DNA of 64,000 bases from Heterotrichella gracilis (GCA_032358255.1 JAULBX010031039.1:62001-126000); one strand, 5' to 3'; counted from the stretch's first letter, positions 12,158 through 24,339 are shown. Made by a program: numbers and translations. Notes: generated by a model not told the origin, from the letters alone.

Positions 12158-14468
12158 TGGCATGCATGTTGCATATCCAGCAGCCAGGCCATACTTGCCA
12201 TCCAAATAGTATGCGCCTGATTGTGACCCAGTATGGCTGCCAATTCTAGCTGCAGTGACTGCCAGTTCCAGTACCCTGGTCACTCTCACGTGCACTGCCG
12301 GTGGGTGGCAGGGGCACGGCCATGACCTCACCACGGCCCTCGCCACTGCTTGCACACCCATCCTGCAGGCACCGCCAGGACGCTTGGGTGCGTATCTGCA
12401 GTGCGTTTTGCCCACTCGTGACACCAATGGCATGTCGGCAAAGCTTGACCACTTCAAGTTGTGTGCTGTGCAGGTTGTGAACCCTCAACCTCCGCCTGTC
12501 AATCTCACCCACTCGCGTGGCCTGGCCAGGCCATCGGTCATGGCCCACTGGAGACCATATAGTTATGTAATTATATATAGCCCATAAAGCCTGTTCACCT
12601 GCTGCTGCACACCGTGATCAGCGGTTATTAGATGTGATTATTTATAGCTGTTTTTCGGGAAAGATCTTGGTCTTGTGCTATTTTTCTAAAAACTATTCTT
12701 CTTCATCTGCATATTCCACTGCAAAGTATATAATATTGGTCAATCATGCCCTCGCCAGGCCATCGCTGACGCCCCAGTGCAGCAGCTGCTCCATTGGGGC
12801 AACACACCCAATGAAAGCAAGGGGAGCAATAGGGCGCGCAAAGCCAGTGGCAGGCGTGAAAAGGGCATGGGGTGCTTGAATTTTCCCCCTTCCTATTTTC
12901 TCCGTCTGGCAGTGTGTGAAGCGGCAAAGCCCGGTCACGTAATGAGTCTCCCATGGCATGGCGTATGTCTAGCGGCTGACCCCAGGGGTTATGGCCCATA
13001 CAGGGTAGGGTTCTCAGATCCGCCGAGGACATTCTTTGGGGGACTTATGCACAACACTTTCTCAGTACCAGATACAGTTAGATGTCCTGCGTAGCTACCG
13101 CTACATGGCTATGCATCACCCAGTACACGGTGTTCATCAACCCCCCATTCATACATCCTGTCAACCTAAGGATTACAAGTTTATGGTCAGTGAGACAAAC
13201 CTAGTATTGACGCTGAAACGAACCGCCTCAGCTGCGCGTCTGCAGCTCCAAAAGTTGCTGTCTTTGTATCGGTAGGACCAGGAAAGTGCCTCACAAGTGT
13301 CGTCGCTTTGGATCTGCACCCTAGGGTGCACGTACTGCAATGCTCGCCCAAACCCCAAGTCACCGTCAGCGAATGTCCTGCGCGGGAGCTTATTCACGAT
13401 TTTAAGTTGTTGTTACATTCCCTTACCAACTTGGAGCAAGCAATTTGCAGCGAAACGGCGTTGGCATGGCTGCATGCCTTGGTGCATATGCATATGCATG
13501 CATGTGAGTGAACTGAGCTGAGGCTGGTGTTGTCCAGTTTCACGCACCACCACGCTGGCGCTTTATTTACTGTAGCACGTATCGAGTGTGACGTTTCATT
13601 AAAGGTGGGGAACGTGGGATGCCCAGCACCACATGAGCGTAGGGTACGACGAGGGTATCTTCAACCAATGACACATTGAGTGACATATTCCAGGCTTAGC
13701 GCTACCAAGCGTTACTGGCTATCCGCAGCGTGTCGCAGTATTTATATGCTGTTTATATAACCTTGAAAAGCCAGCGCTTCGCGCAATCGTCGCGCTGTGC
13801 CCAGGTATGTGTGTGACTCGAAGACCCTCGCGACGGTTTGCAAATCTGCGCAGGGCCTGGCTATATATACAGGCGCCAACTCTTTGTAAAGAATAAATGT
13901 TGCAGTGTACTTGAACGCGTTTATTGCGAACGGGTTGTTGGTGAGTGGTTCTTCGCTACGTGCTCGCAGCAAACAGCGACTTGAGTTCCTTGTTGCGAAG
14001 CAAAGGCACTTGTCCCGGTGAGGAGCGCCGAAGTGTTCTTGTGGAGACCAAAGGTGGTTGTGAAGGGCACGGCCTTCACTTGAGTCTGGAGTTTAGGTGA
14101 GCCCGAGTCGCACATCTGTCTTGGGTCAACACAGGACCTATGTGCCATGACTCCTAGCAACACTGCATGCTACCCTCTGCAAGCCGAAGTCACTCTCGCC
14201 CAACGACAGGGCCGTTCGACCTGCTGCCCGGAACAAACACAGTCCAACTGCCATTGGACTTTCGTACAATGCCGGCAGATAAGAGGCGCCGGGGACGCCT
14301 GCGGTGCACCCTGAGCATCCCCAAATCATATACCTGCAAGCACCCACACATACGAAACCCTGCACTGCCGTCGCCAACAACCACTTTGCCACTGGTGGCA
14401 CGTCAGTACGCTTGACCACACTCTCCGTGTACTGTGCAGGTGGTGAGCCACACCAACCACCCCCCACA
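12158..14468. other. Intergenic between F-box paralogs 1 and 2
   Basis: No supportable gene. It contains a possible 5' leader remnant of a further F-box copy (12425-12510, listed separately), AT-rich DNA at 12540-12740, and a few short frames without recognisable motifs. The leader motif shared by the F-box paralogs recurs at about 14405-14460 directly before paralog 2. Confidence 0.5.
12425..12510 (+). pseudogene. Possible 5' leader remnant of another F-box gene
   Basis: The reading SAKLDHFKLCAVQVVNPQPP resembles the region just upstream of the F-box start in paralog 3 (KLDPKCAAQVMDPQPPPF), and at nucleotide level the leaders of paralogs 1 and 2 too. No F-box follows. It is either a truncated copy or a shared promoter/leader element; the match is short. 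Confidence 0.4.
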
Positions 14469-17400
14469 ATGGCTGACCAGCCAGAGCCTTTCCCCCTCAC
14501 CTCCCTGACAGAGCAGCTCCTGCAGGAAGTGCTGGGGTGGCTGCCTGTGTTTGAGCGGGCGCGCGCCCAGGTGGTGTGCAAGCGCTGGTGGGAGGCCCTG
14601 CAGGGGCCCAGCGCAGCATGGGCCCGCCTAACCTGGCCAGCAACAGGAACACCCCGGGTAATGACCCTACAAACCAGCGGCCCGGGTATTGACCCTACAC
14701 ACCAGCGGCCCAAGTATTGTCTAACTGACAGTCCAGCTGAGCAGCGCCAGTTTGTGGCGTTCTTAACAGACGGCAGGGTGGACCCCCCTCCCTCTGCCAG
14801 CACCCCTGGCAATCGCGCCCTTGCAGCTCAGCACAGCAGCAGCAGGTACAGCGGCCACAGGTTGATGCCAGCAAGGCTGACCGGCACACTTCACTTGGAC
14901 CTGGCCAGCAAACCCATAGCGCTGCACCCGATTGTGAACCACTTTGGCCTGCAGCAGCTGCAGTCCCTGGCGGGGCTGTGCCTAGTCCCAGAGCGCCTGG
15001 GCGATTTGCTGAAAGATGTGATGGCGCTGGGGCGCCTCACCAGCCTGCTCACTCTCAGCATCTCCTGGCACATCTGCACGGGAACATACAACATTGGCAA
15101 GGTCCGCGAGTTTGTCAAGGCATTCAAAGCGCTCTCCAACTTGCAGACTCTAGAGTTGAAGCTGCACTTAACAAAGCCCACCAATTCCGTGCCAGAGTTG
15201 TGTGCCAATGGCCTCAGCTGCAGCCTCGCCGCCTTTGGAGGAGCAGTGGGTGCGCTGTCGAGCTTGCAGCTCCTCACCTCCCTGGATCTCTCCGTTGAGT
15301 GGAGCGGCAGGGAGGAATGGGGCTTCCCTCCTTGCCTCCCGCCGCTTTCCAGCCTGTCCGTCCTCCGCCTGGGTGTCACTGGCCAAGTCGACTGGCCAAG
15401 CGCCGAGGGGCATGGGTGGCTATCAGCCCTTGCCAGCATGCATCAGCTGTGCAGCCTGACCATCGATATAGAGTCCACACCCATGCCCGAGGTGCTTCCG
15501 TTGGTCCCTTCCCCCACCAGCCTCGCCATCTTCCTGCCCCGGTACTTCCCCGTCCTCAAGGCGCTGGAGCGGCCACCACTTGAGCTCCCAGCCTCCCTCA
15601 GGACCTTGACCGTAGGCTACCACACCTACACGCGCACTGTCATCCAGTTGCCTCCAGCGCTGCAGCCTCCCACCCATCTGGGAGCAGCGCCTGGCCCCAG
15701 TTCAACGTTCTCCACCAGGGCAATTCAAGCCGCGTTGGCCCACTACAGAGCATTGCAGGTGCGGGGGCTTCCTTAGGGTTCAGGGTTCAGGGTCAGGGTT
15801 TAGGCTAACTTCACATTCCTAGCGCAGGCAGCACTATGCATCAGTTGGTCCCCACAGCTATTGCACCCTGGTGCTGTGGAGGCAGCTTGCCACAGCGCTG
15901 TGCACTTTGATTGGCCACCTCAGAATCCTGTTTTTGGCTAGGTTGTCCCCCTGGGCAGGGTTGCACACTGCAATGTGCCTGTAGTGGATAACCCTAAACC
16001 CTAGGTATCGGACCATACCATGGTGCACAGGTATTGTGTATCCATCTGTATGTGGGGATGGGTGCAGGTTGCTGCAGCTGGAGGAGGAGGTGGAGGTGGT
16101 GGCAATGCCGTGGCTGCACCCCACCGGCGCCGGCGCAGCACCAATCGGAAAGCTGCACCGGGGACCCCGCAGCCAAGCCCTCCTACAACGGATGCGAGGT
16201 GCGTTAACCATGGTCACTGGAAAGCTGCCTGCCCCACCATGAGCAATGCCTGGCACTCAATTTGGCGAGCAATGTCTATCGAGCATGCCATGCAAACAGT
16301 GGAGTACTTACCAACAATGGAGTTCTTACCAATGCATTCGCAAATATGTTTGTAAACATACATGCAAGGGGTAACCAGCTATCTACAGGGTTGCCCTGAA
16401 GCAAATGGATCAAGTTGCACCACTGAGTACCAATAATACGTTTATATTCAGAAAAATAACTGAAAATAAAATAGTTTAATTTTGCACCACTAAGTATATT
16501 TACTGGAAGGTTGAATTATTTGGGAGTTCAATTCACAATTCAATTCACTGTTCAATTCACAATTCACTGTTCAATTCACAATTCAATTCACAGTTCACTT
16601 CACAATTCAATTCACAATTCATTTTTGGTCCGGAGCACATGACTTTGGATCATTTTGTTTTGCCTAGTGATTATCTGTTTGGCTGGTGGCGCAGCCCCAT
16701 ACTGTGGGAGCATGCATACCCAAAGGCACATGTTCATCGCGCTCGCAGCAGCTCCAAGGAGACCCTAAACCCTAAACAGCTGCAGCTACAGCTACAGGAG
16801 GCCTTCCCCCGTGGCCAGATTGTTTCCAAAATCACATTGGTACATTACAAGCAGTGTGCTTGACAGTTATGCTGTTCCCTTGCAGGCGCGTGCTTTTGGA
16901 GCTTGCAAGGGTGGTTGACCCAGATGGGTCCAGGCTGGGTTGGCGGGAAGGCTTGCCTTTGGAGGAGTGGGAAGGGGTGGAGCTGGTGGACGGCGATGTG
17001 GTGGCAATCAAGTGAGTACGCAAATCCCAAACCCTAAGCCCTGAGCAGCCCTTGAAGGAGTGGGAGGCGTGGATCTGGTGGAGGGCCAGGTGTGGCAATC
17101 AGGTGAGTACGCAAACTGGCTGGCAGGTTGACGGTACCGTAGCCCTGCCGCAGGGCTTGCATGCTGGTGAACATCCTGTGCAGGCGCCTTCTCACAGAGC
17201 AAGTGCACCTAACACCCTTTTCCAGTGTTTGTTGCTGTCCATTTCCAGCCGACAACGCATGTAACCCACATGCGCAGGCCATGCCTACTACCCATACTGC
17301 ACAGCAGATTGACAACTTGCCAACAGATGCACTGAAAAACTTTAATCCTTTGGACACATCCACCATGAATGCCACACATGATCCAATGTACAAAAAACAC

Positions 17401-18661
17401 TTGTAATTTGGCATCCAGGCTCCCTCATTGTCCACTGCCAACCTGACCAGGTTTGATGCAGAGGCATATATGCCACGACAGCCTTGTATGATACAAGTTG
17501 TATTTTGTTTTACAGGTTGGGTGATAAGGGCCTCGCTGGAGACCTCGGCGATTTCCCTAGAGATCTGGCATACCTACCTGCGCTCCGCTCCCTGTACGTA
17601 CCGCATCGCACTGCAGTTTACTTGCAATTCCAATTGTTGAAGCAAATACACGCAGGTTAGCAGTCAGCAGTGCATGCCTCCATGCAATGTATGGGCAGGC
17701 TTACGCACTGTGCATGCTGGCTGGTGGGTGCGCTGACAAGCATTTGGCTAGGCATGCTCGATTTGGCTGACTGATTATCGACAATTCTGAAGTCTTTAAC
17801 TATTGAATGCAATGTCTAAGAAATGCCCGCGTCTTTTGTGCAGTGGCGCCGCTGTATCCACATGTCATTGTTTTAGAGTACACATCAGTTTGTAGAGTGT
17901 GAGCTAGGCAGCCTCCAGTGGTATGTTGCCGCGAGTGACACTGTGCCAACCACTGGTAGGCCCATCATTGTCGTATGCAGCTGTACAGTGGAACTGCCAT
18001 TTGTCAATGCATGGCGACGCCCATCATGCCCAACAAACTTGACCACCACCCCTGCCAATGGTAACTGACCCACCGGCCCCCATGTCCACTCCCCTGCAGT
18101 GCATTGACCACCAGTTGTATCCCCCTTGCAGATGTCTACATGGCAACCAGCTGAGTGGGAGCCTGCCCAGCCGGTGGGGCAGCCGCAAGGCCTTTCGGCA
18201 CCTGTTGATCCTGTGAGTAACCCCCATGCACGATGCATGGACGTATTTTTGCTGACGCACACCATGCCACCCTATTGCACCACCCCTGGAATGTATTTGT
18301 CGCAAAACATTGCCCCCAGTGGACGTCCATCGCACTCGCCACTGGGTTCGCTTTTTCCACCTTTTTAACCTTTTTAACCTTTTTAACCTTTTCCTTCTTC
18401 TTGCAGGAGGTTGGACTCAAACCAATTGACTGGGAAGCTGCCACATGCATGGGGCAGGCCAGGGGCTTTTGGGCAGCTGGAGGTCAGGTGAGTAACCGCG
18501 CATGGGGGTGCCACGCATGCCATTCTGATGCACCATCTCTTCCACATGGTGCTCCCCAACCCAACTTTGCTCACCACCGCTGGGGACGCCCTTGCAGGAG
18601 GTTGGAGGGGAACCAGTTCTGCGGGGAGATGCCAGCCACCTGGAAGCTGCGAGCGGTGTAG
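14469..18661 (+). CDS. F-box/LRR protein with receptor-type LRR tail (paralog 2)
   Basis: Predicted 616 residues in seven exons: 14469-15758, 16068-16198, 16886-17011, 17516-17593, 18132-18212, 18407-18487, 18598-18661; all phases fit. Start MADQPEPFPLTSLTEQLL matches the paralogs. The F-box (residues ~12-55: EVLGWLPVFERARAQVVCKR, WW, ALQGPSAAW) is the best preserved of the three. The first exon carries an extra ~50-residue insert rich in T, S and P after the F-box, then LRRs. Exon 2 is a Gly-run linker with a basic patch (HRRRRS). Exon 3 (RVLLELARVVDPDGS, GWREGLPLEEWEGVE, DGDVVAIK) is like a plant LRRNT_2 cap without cysteines. Exon 4 has GLAGDLGDFP. Exons 5-7 carry LRRs (GNQLSGSLPSRWG, SNQLTGKLPHAWG, GNQFCGEMPATW), and the last LRR is cut short by the stop. 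It has three terminal LRR exons against five in paralog 1. Confidence 0.87.
15772..15806 (+). repeat. Telomere-like tract at start of intron 1 of F-box paralog 2
   Basis: Four imperfect TTTAGGG/TTCAGGG units lie within ~15 nt of the exon 1 donor. A second short tract (AACCCTAAACCCTAGG) lies at about 15990-16005, before exon 2. Confidence 0.7.
16526..16621. repeat. AATTCAC tandem repeat in intron
   Basis: About eight imperfect units of the type TTCAATTCACA in intron 2 of F-box paralog 2. AT-rich, no coding potential. Confidence 0.8.
17027..17115 (+). repeat. Echo of exon 3 3' edge in F-box paralog 2
   Basis: 17048-17115 repeats the end of exon 3 with its donor (16966-17030): TTG-AGGAGTGGGA, TGGAGG-, GTGGCAATCA-GTGAGTACGC. 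The two copies are separated by CCCAAACCCTAAGCCCTGAG. The echo no longer reads in frame. Confidence 0.8.
18354..18400 (+). repeat. Tandem TTTTTAACC polypyrimidine tract at an acceptor
   Basis: Three tandem 10-bp units (CTTTTTAACC) followed by TTCCTTCTTCTTGCAG form the polypyrimidine tract of the acceptor of the LRR exon at 18407. Confidence 0.8.
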
Positions 18662-21028
18662 GCCACTGCAGAGGAGGTGCTGGCGGTGTTGGAACATGTA
18701 AGTTGTTCTGGCTTGCTCTTCAGTTGCTAAGGTGGTGTGGGCTAAACAGCGGGCACCTGCCTTGCACTGGCCCATGTACGGGTGGTTGGGATGTAATTGC
18801 CCCAGGTTTGGGAGTTTCGTTGACTGCCAGGCAAGCACGTTGCATTGTCTGGCTGGCGGCGGCGGGTCCTATAGCACAATCCTGGCTTCAACCTAAAACC
18901 TAAACCCTAAGGGCCTACTACCCATACAGTCTCAGACATAATGATGGCCCTTGATGATTGTGGTAGGCTAGGTCATGTGTTGGTGGGAGTATGTGCACGC
19001 ACACCGTCGCATGTGATCGCTCATGAAGCGGGGGCCAAGTCGCATATGGGCACGGCGCTGTGGCATAGCTAAGCTAAACCTAAAACCTGAACCCTAAAAC
19101 AATGTCAAGCCCTACACCGTATACATCGCTGTGGCATTGCCCTTTGCGTGTCCAGCAGCCATGCCCATGTGTCATTTATCGTGCTTGCCAGTTAGTGCAC
19201 GTCTGTGTTTCAGCCCCTATGCAGCATTTCCCCTTTTGGTGCTGCTATTCTGTGTCCCACCGCCTCCGGGTCCTACCAGTGTGCAGCGCTGGGGGTCTTG
19301 TATGTGGCAACAGAACCATTCGTGGCCTCACCCCCTCACATTCACTGACCATGGGCCTATTCTGCAGGTATTATACCAGCACCCCTGGGCTGAGCAGCGG
19401 CGATGGGCAAGGGGTGTGAAGACAAAGGGGTGGAAGGTTCACCCACCATTCAGGGTTTGAGTTATAGGGTTCGATGACCGCCACCCATGTACGGGGCTTG
19501 TGCAAGCCCTTTTTCAGCCACGGCGGCGGGATCCCTGGCATCAGCGGTTAACACATTACATATCTACTAGACTGTGGCAAAATACACCGCATCCTGTGTG
19601 ACCATCACAGGCAGCAAAAGGCCACCCCCCCTGTGGGCTGTCTGGGAAACGGGGAGGGCAGCGTGAGAGCAGCTATGACATGAAGTATACGATGGCTTCA
19701 GCTCACACTGACGTTCCTTATACGTCACTAAATATTCAGGCTCTGCAGCCCCTTAAGGACATAGCGCCACGTATGTAGTTGCGTCAGCAAACCCCCATCT
19801 CGGGGCGTAGTGTTTGGTCCCCCATCGGGGACCTACCTGATGTGTGTTTGGTGTTTAAAAATCTGTGCAGCCCTCAGTGATCTGGGATTTGGTTCCTGTT
19901 TTCACGTGAGGGGCGTGGCTCTTGAGGCAGCTGTCTTTTCAAAATTCTAGGGTTTTTCACAGTTGAGGCGGTCATCCGGGTGCAATTGGCGGTGGTTGTG
20001 CATGTGAAAATGGTCAACCTACTTCTGCAATCCACAGCTCTTCCAGGCGAGACAGCGCTTTACCACAGCCTAGCTGTGGACTAGTTTTGCACGACTTGGT
20101 TGCTCTCTGTGCTTGCTTAGCAGGAAAAAGTGTCAACAAGCGGGGCATGGCACGGCGCCATCCAAGCCATTTTAGGTGTTAGCCCCATCACTTCTTTACT
20201 GAACCGTAGAGGAAATACAGCCTTTGTTGACAACTAAGTGGTGTGTCTGGACAGCTGTGAAGCTGCTAGTTTTTATACGTGCGCAAGCAAGCCATGTCTC
20301 AGCCTGTAACCTAGGGTCCATCCCCTTCTGACTTCGCAAGTTTACTTTGGTACCCTGTGCATGCCGTTTATTGCAAAACTTTAGGGCAGCATTGTGTCCT
20401 GTTTGATGCTGTGGTTGTGAGTAGTGTTGGCGTTGTTGCTATGCATACACCCATTGTTGTGCCATGCATGGACCTGATCAGTGCAACCACCGTCAATATG
20501 AGCATTGACCACTGCAAATAAAAAGAAAACATATTGGTATTTTTCAGTATATGGTCGACTTGATCCACTGCACTGCATGCCCCTGATTGGGTTGCCCGCG
20601 TGGTTTCTGTGAGAACTTTCGTAGAGGTATGAGTGAACGCTTGCAAGATACCTGAGCTCAGCTGCTGGTTTAGCGTCACAACCCACATATGCATGCATGC
20701 ATCTTGCATTTATTTTCCACGACATGCGTAGTTTAAGTACCTAGGTCGTTCTGGTTGCTGGCCACTAGACTTGGTGCTTTGGTTTACCGTCGTTCTGTGC
20801 CAATTTCAACCGCTGTCGCAAAACTGTTTTGCGAACTGCCAACCTGGGTCCGTTACTGTTGCTTTGTTGGGCATAATCACACCGGCACTTGAAATAAACA
20901 ACGGCCTTGCTGTTTTTAGGAGACAAGAGTCCTTGTTCACCACCCCGTCAAACCTCTTTCTATAGTTTGCGCGAGGGTTGGCCATATCCTGCGACTGAGG
21001 CCACAGTCACTTGCACTGGCACTTGAAT
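18662..21028. other. Intergenic after F-box paralog 2
   Basis: No supportable gene. Short CCCTAAA-like tracts occur near 18893-18910 and 19075-19100. The 3' part (from about 20560) is one copy of a dispersed repeat whose partner is at 24340-24660. Confidence 0.5.
20560..20970 (+). repeat. Dispersed direct repeat, left copy
   Basis: Shares ordered blocks with 24340-24660: GTTGCCCGC-TGG-TTCTG, GAGCTCA-CTGCTG, TTAGCGTCACAACCC, ACATATGCATGCATGCATCT and AGGTCGTT, followed by a looser match (CACCGGCA, AACAACGGC-TTGCTGTTT, CAAACCT). Divergence looks high. No terminal motif or target-site duplication was identified. Confidence 0.65.
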
Positions 21029-23142
21029 ATGGCTGACCCTCGGGTCTACTCTTCTCAAACCATCAGCACCCAGGCCGCCCCACCTACAGCGTTGTCCAAG
21101 CCAACTGCGGGCACAAGGAGCAAGTGGGCACGGTACAATTATACGCCTTTTGTTTGGTTTGAGTTTTAGTTTGTTTAAGCAGGAGCATGCATGCATATGT
21201 GAAGCAGTATCTGCAGGCTGACCTGTGCTGCCTTGCATTGTCTGGTGCCTGAAACGTGCTGCTTCATGTCTCATAGGGTGCCGCGCAACAGTGCTATATT
21301 GACAACGCGCGGGTTGAATGCTGGTCTGGAACGAAACTACTCTTTAAGGGCAGCAGTATTGCCACACTCTGGGCAGAAACTGGGAACGGTAAGGGTAATT
21401 GGTTGTTGTAATAGCTATGTAACAGGTATATTCTCTAGCATACGATCTATGTTCTCTTCCCCCGTAAGTCAAGCTCTGTTTGGCAGGGTGGCCTCCAGAG
21501 AACGAGTTCTGGTGGGCAGCAGGTTGCAGAGCACGGTGAGTGAGTGTGCTATGCAGCTGTTTGCAGTACTGGTGCCAGCACAGGGGTCGACAAGAGTGCA
21601 GAACCCTCCATATCATACATCGTTCTAGAGGCTTCTGACGCACTTGAGCTTTACAGGGACCAAGCGGCACAGCCATCAATGGCGTTGCTTGGCAGCACAG
21701 GAGTAGCAACAGCTGGTGCTGCTGTGGTGTACAGGGCGCAGGCAGTACAGGCATCAGGGCAGTGTGCCTGGCGCCGTTGTGTCTCAGAACGGGGGGGAGG
21801 ACAGCAGGGATGGCGGCAACGTAGGAGGCATCGACGGCGATGAGGTAAGCACAGAGTCGTAGTTAGGGGACTCTTCTGCGCTGGGACACTAATTTCGGCA
21901 TAAGGGCTTTCTTGTGCAGGTCCCCTGCTGCTGAAAACGCCTTGCTCTTTGTCCATACAATAGGCCACATGGTCAACACTCATCTGCAGGCCTGCTTATT
22001 GTATCCTTGGCCCTAGCCTTGAAGTGACTCCTCTGATGCCAGTCCTTGTGCTGGGATCAGTTCCAGTTGGGGTGGGCAAAAACGCAGTACCATGAAACCA
22101 CTGATACCCTCGCCAAGAATATCTGATGCAATTGTGCTTCACAGGGCGCAGACAGGCCACCTGATAGTGGCGGTGCGGCTGGCAGCGCCGGGTCCGGGTC
22201 CGGGAGCGGTGGTGGGAAGGGCAGCGGTGGCGGCAAAGAAGTAGGGGATCCGGATTACGGCAAAAACTGGTTTGACGAAATGTTCAGGGTAAGTACACAG
22301 TTGCAGACACTAGACTATTGTCAAATGTTGGGAGAACAGAGCAGAGTATGCAGGGTTCACTTGCAATTGAGCAGCAAAGGTTACCTTTGCAAACACCCTG
22401 CTTTTTTTGAGGTCGTAGGAAACCTCGTCAATACCCTTTTTGTGCGAGAGCCTCTGTACCCAATGATTGTTGGGTGCCACAGTGCTTTGTATCCTTGTGG
22501 ACAGCTTTTGACATGCATTTGGGGATCGTGCTTGTCCACATACATATATTAGCTGCCTGAAGATTTTGTAGAACTTGGTGGCAGTACGTGACTTTGTCTT
22601 GTAATGTCTCCTGGCAGGGCATCAACTGGGCCTACCATATGTACCACAAGCAAGGGCTGGTGACATTTGGTGTGGGAGCCGTCCTCTGGCTCCTTCACGA
22701 GGTTCTCCACTGCTATGAACGCTTTGACAAGAGGTTGGGGAAGGTGCTGGGAGATGAGCTGGATAAGAGAATGGTCCCCAAAACCGATGGCAGCCACCTC
22801 TTGACCCATGCCACCTGCATCACCTCCCTGAACGACGCGCTGCAGCCCATCGAGCACCAGCTGGATACTCTCAACTCCAACCTCAACTCCAAGATGGATT
22901 CCCTTGCAAGCGACAGACAAGCCTTGAAGGCAAGCGTGGAGTCCAGCCAGAATTGCCAGGAGTGGATCAACATGGGTGTGGCGGTATTGGCGGGAGCGTT
23001 CTTCATGTCCATCGTCAAGTCCTCGGGCAATCGTAGCAAACGCCGCCCACGCCGCCCATCGGGCAAACCCGGTGCACGCCTCCGACGTGGCTCAGCCAAC
23101 CTACACGGGCAAGAAGGCTACCTACACGGGCAAGAAGGCTGA
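21029..23142 (+). CDS. Predicted two-pass membrane protein, family unknown
   Basis: Likely exons: 21029-21132, about 21281-21389, about 21487-21535, about 21586-21843, 22145-22288 and 22619-23142. The N-terminal part (MADPRVYSSQTISTQAA onward) is rich in S, T, A and R and could be a plastid or mitochondrial transit peptide; that is inference. Then comes a Gly/Ser/Asp linker (GSGSGSGSGGGKGSGGGK), a motif DYGKNWFDEMFRGINWAYHM, a hydrophobic segment (LVTFGVGAVLWLLHEVL), a likely coiled-coil stretch (LNDALQPIEHQLDTLNSNLN), a second hydrophobic segment (INMGVAVLAGAFFMSIV) and a basic tail ending in a duplicated HGQEGYLHGQEG. The last two exons join cleanly in phase 0. Joining exon 4 to exon 5 in frame fails unless the G7 run at 21791-21797 is one base shorter, so this is either a frameshift, a sequence error or a missed splice. 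Not recognised. Confidence 0.55.
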
Positions 23143-23460
23143 CAGTCTGGTGCTGGGGATGAGAGTGGAAGTTGTGCGCACCGTGGGTGCACCAGTTTGG
23201 GGTCCAGCCATGTCTGGTTAGACACTGGTTGCTGTCAGTGTGCCCTGCTTCTACCTTTTTGTGGCCACATCAGCCCTGCTATTAGCGGCACACACCGCAG
23301 ACTTATTTTGATTCATAATTTCTGGCGAGGCTATGCTTTAGGCTATGCCTTGTGACCCACGCTTTTTGGTGTCTGGGGAGGTGGAATATGCTCTGGATGT
23401 GTGTGTGATGTGCCTGGCTGTCACCTGTGGGCGTCTCCTTTCGTCAAGGAAAATCAAAGA

Positions 23461-23664
23461 GCATGGCATACTGAACCCTAAACCCTATGCATGTCCTCGT
23501 TCTGGCCAGTTTCGACCCACTATAGCACTGCAAGGCAAGCATGCAGAAAGCTTGAAAGGCAGAAAGGCAGATAGGCTTTTTGCCTGCCTGCCTGGCAGTG
23601 CTTTAGTGGGTTGAAACTGGCCAGAATGGAAATGCATAGGGTTTAGGGTTCAGTATGTCATGCC
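23461..23664. repeat. Long imperfect inverted repeat (hairpin) with telomere motif in the stem
   Basis: Arm 23461-23536 pairs with arm 23591-23664 over about 74 nt with roughly seven mismatches and a 2-nt gap. Shared blocks include GCAT-GCATACTGAACCCTA, CTGGCCAGTTTC and GCACTGC. The ~54-nt spacer has further AGGCAG/CTGCCT pairing. It lies about 320 bp downstream of the stop of the membrane-protein gene, perhaps in its 3' UTR. Confidence 0.85.
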
Positions 23665-24339
23665 CTTTTTTTATTTTTGGTGCCACCTTTGTGCCCGTGG
23701 TGCTTGATGGCTGCTGATGGTGGCACATGAACACCGTTACTGAATTCTTTCTTTGTACAGTGTATGTTGGCTGCTTGGATGCTTGCGTGAACTTGTGAGG
23801 ACCAATATGCATAGGATTGGTTGTTGTGAGGCCTCGGGGTGCCACCTAAATGCCACCTTCTGTAACACTCAATACTCATTGCCAAAGAGATTACCAGTCT
23901 GGCAGTGCTGACTTCGATGGCAAAACAGACCATGCGTGTTGCCCTACGTTGCTATCTTGGTCAGGACTGTAGGCTGTCCCCAACCTGAGTGCAGCCAGTG
24001 TGCAGGAGTTCAGCTGGTGATTTCGATGCAGTGTTGGGTATGCCACTGGCGTCTGTGAACTGCAGTTGGTAATGCCAGCCACACGCGCGATAATACAAGA
24101 AGAATCCACGGTCATGCTGCCAAACGTGATGACTGTTTCAGGTGCAAAGCTTTCCAGGTGTCAGCTGAGTTCCTTTGCAAAGGAACCGCAACCAAACGGT
24201 CAGCTCTGCGCACTTACATGGACCTGGCCCATGTCTCGCGTGTGAGGGGGTGCATGCACACCTCGCCCTCCCAAGCAGTGGCAAATGTGGCTCAGCACTT
24301 TCGACGGAATACACTTGGTTCTTTGCAAACCGCTGAAAG

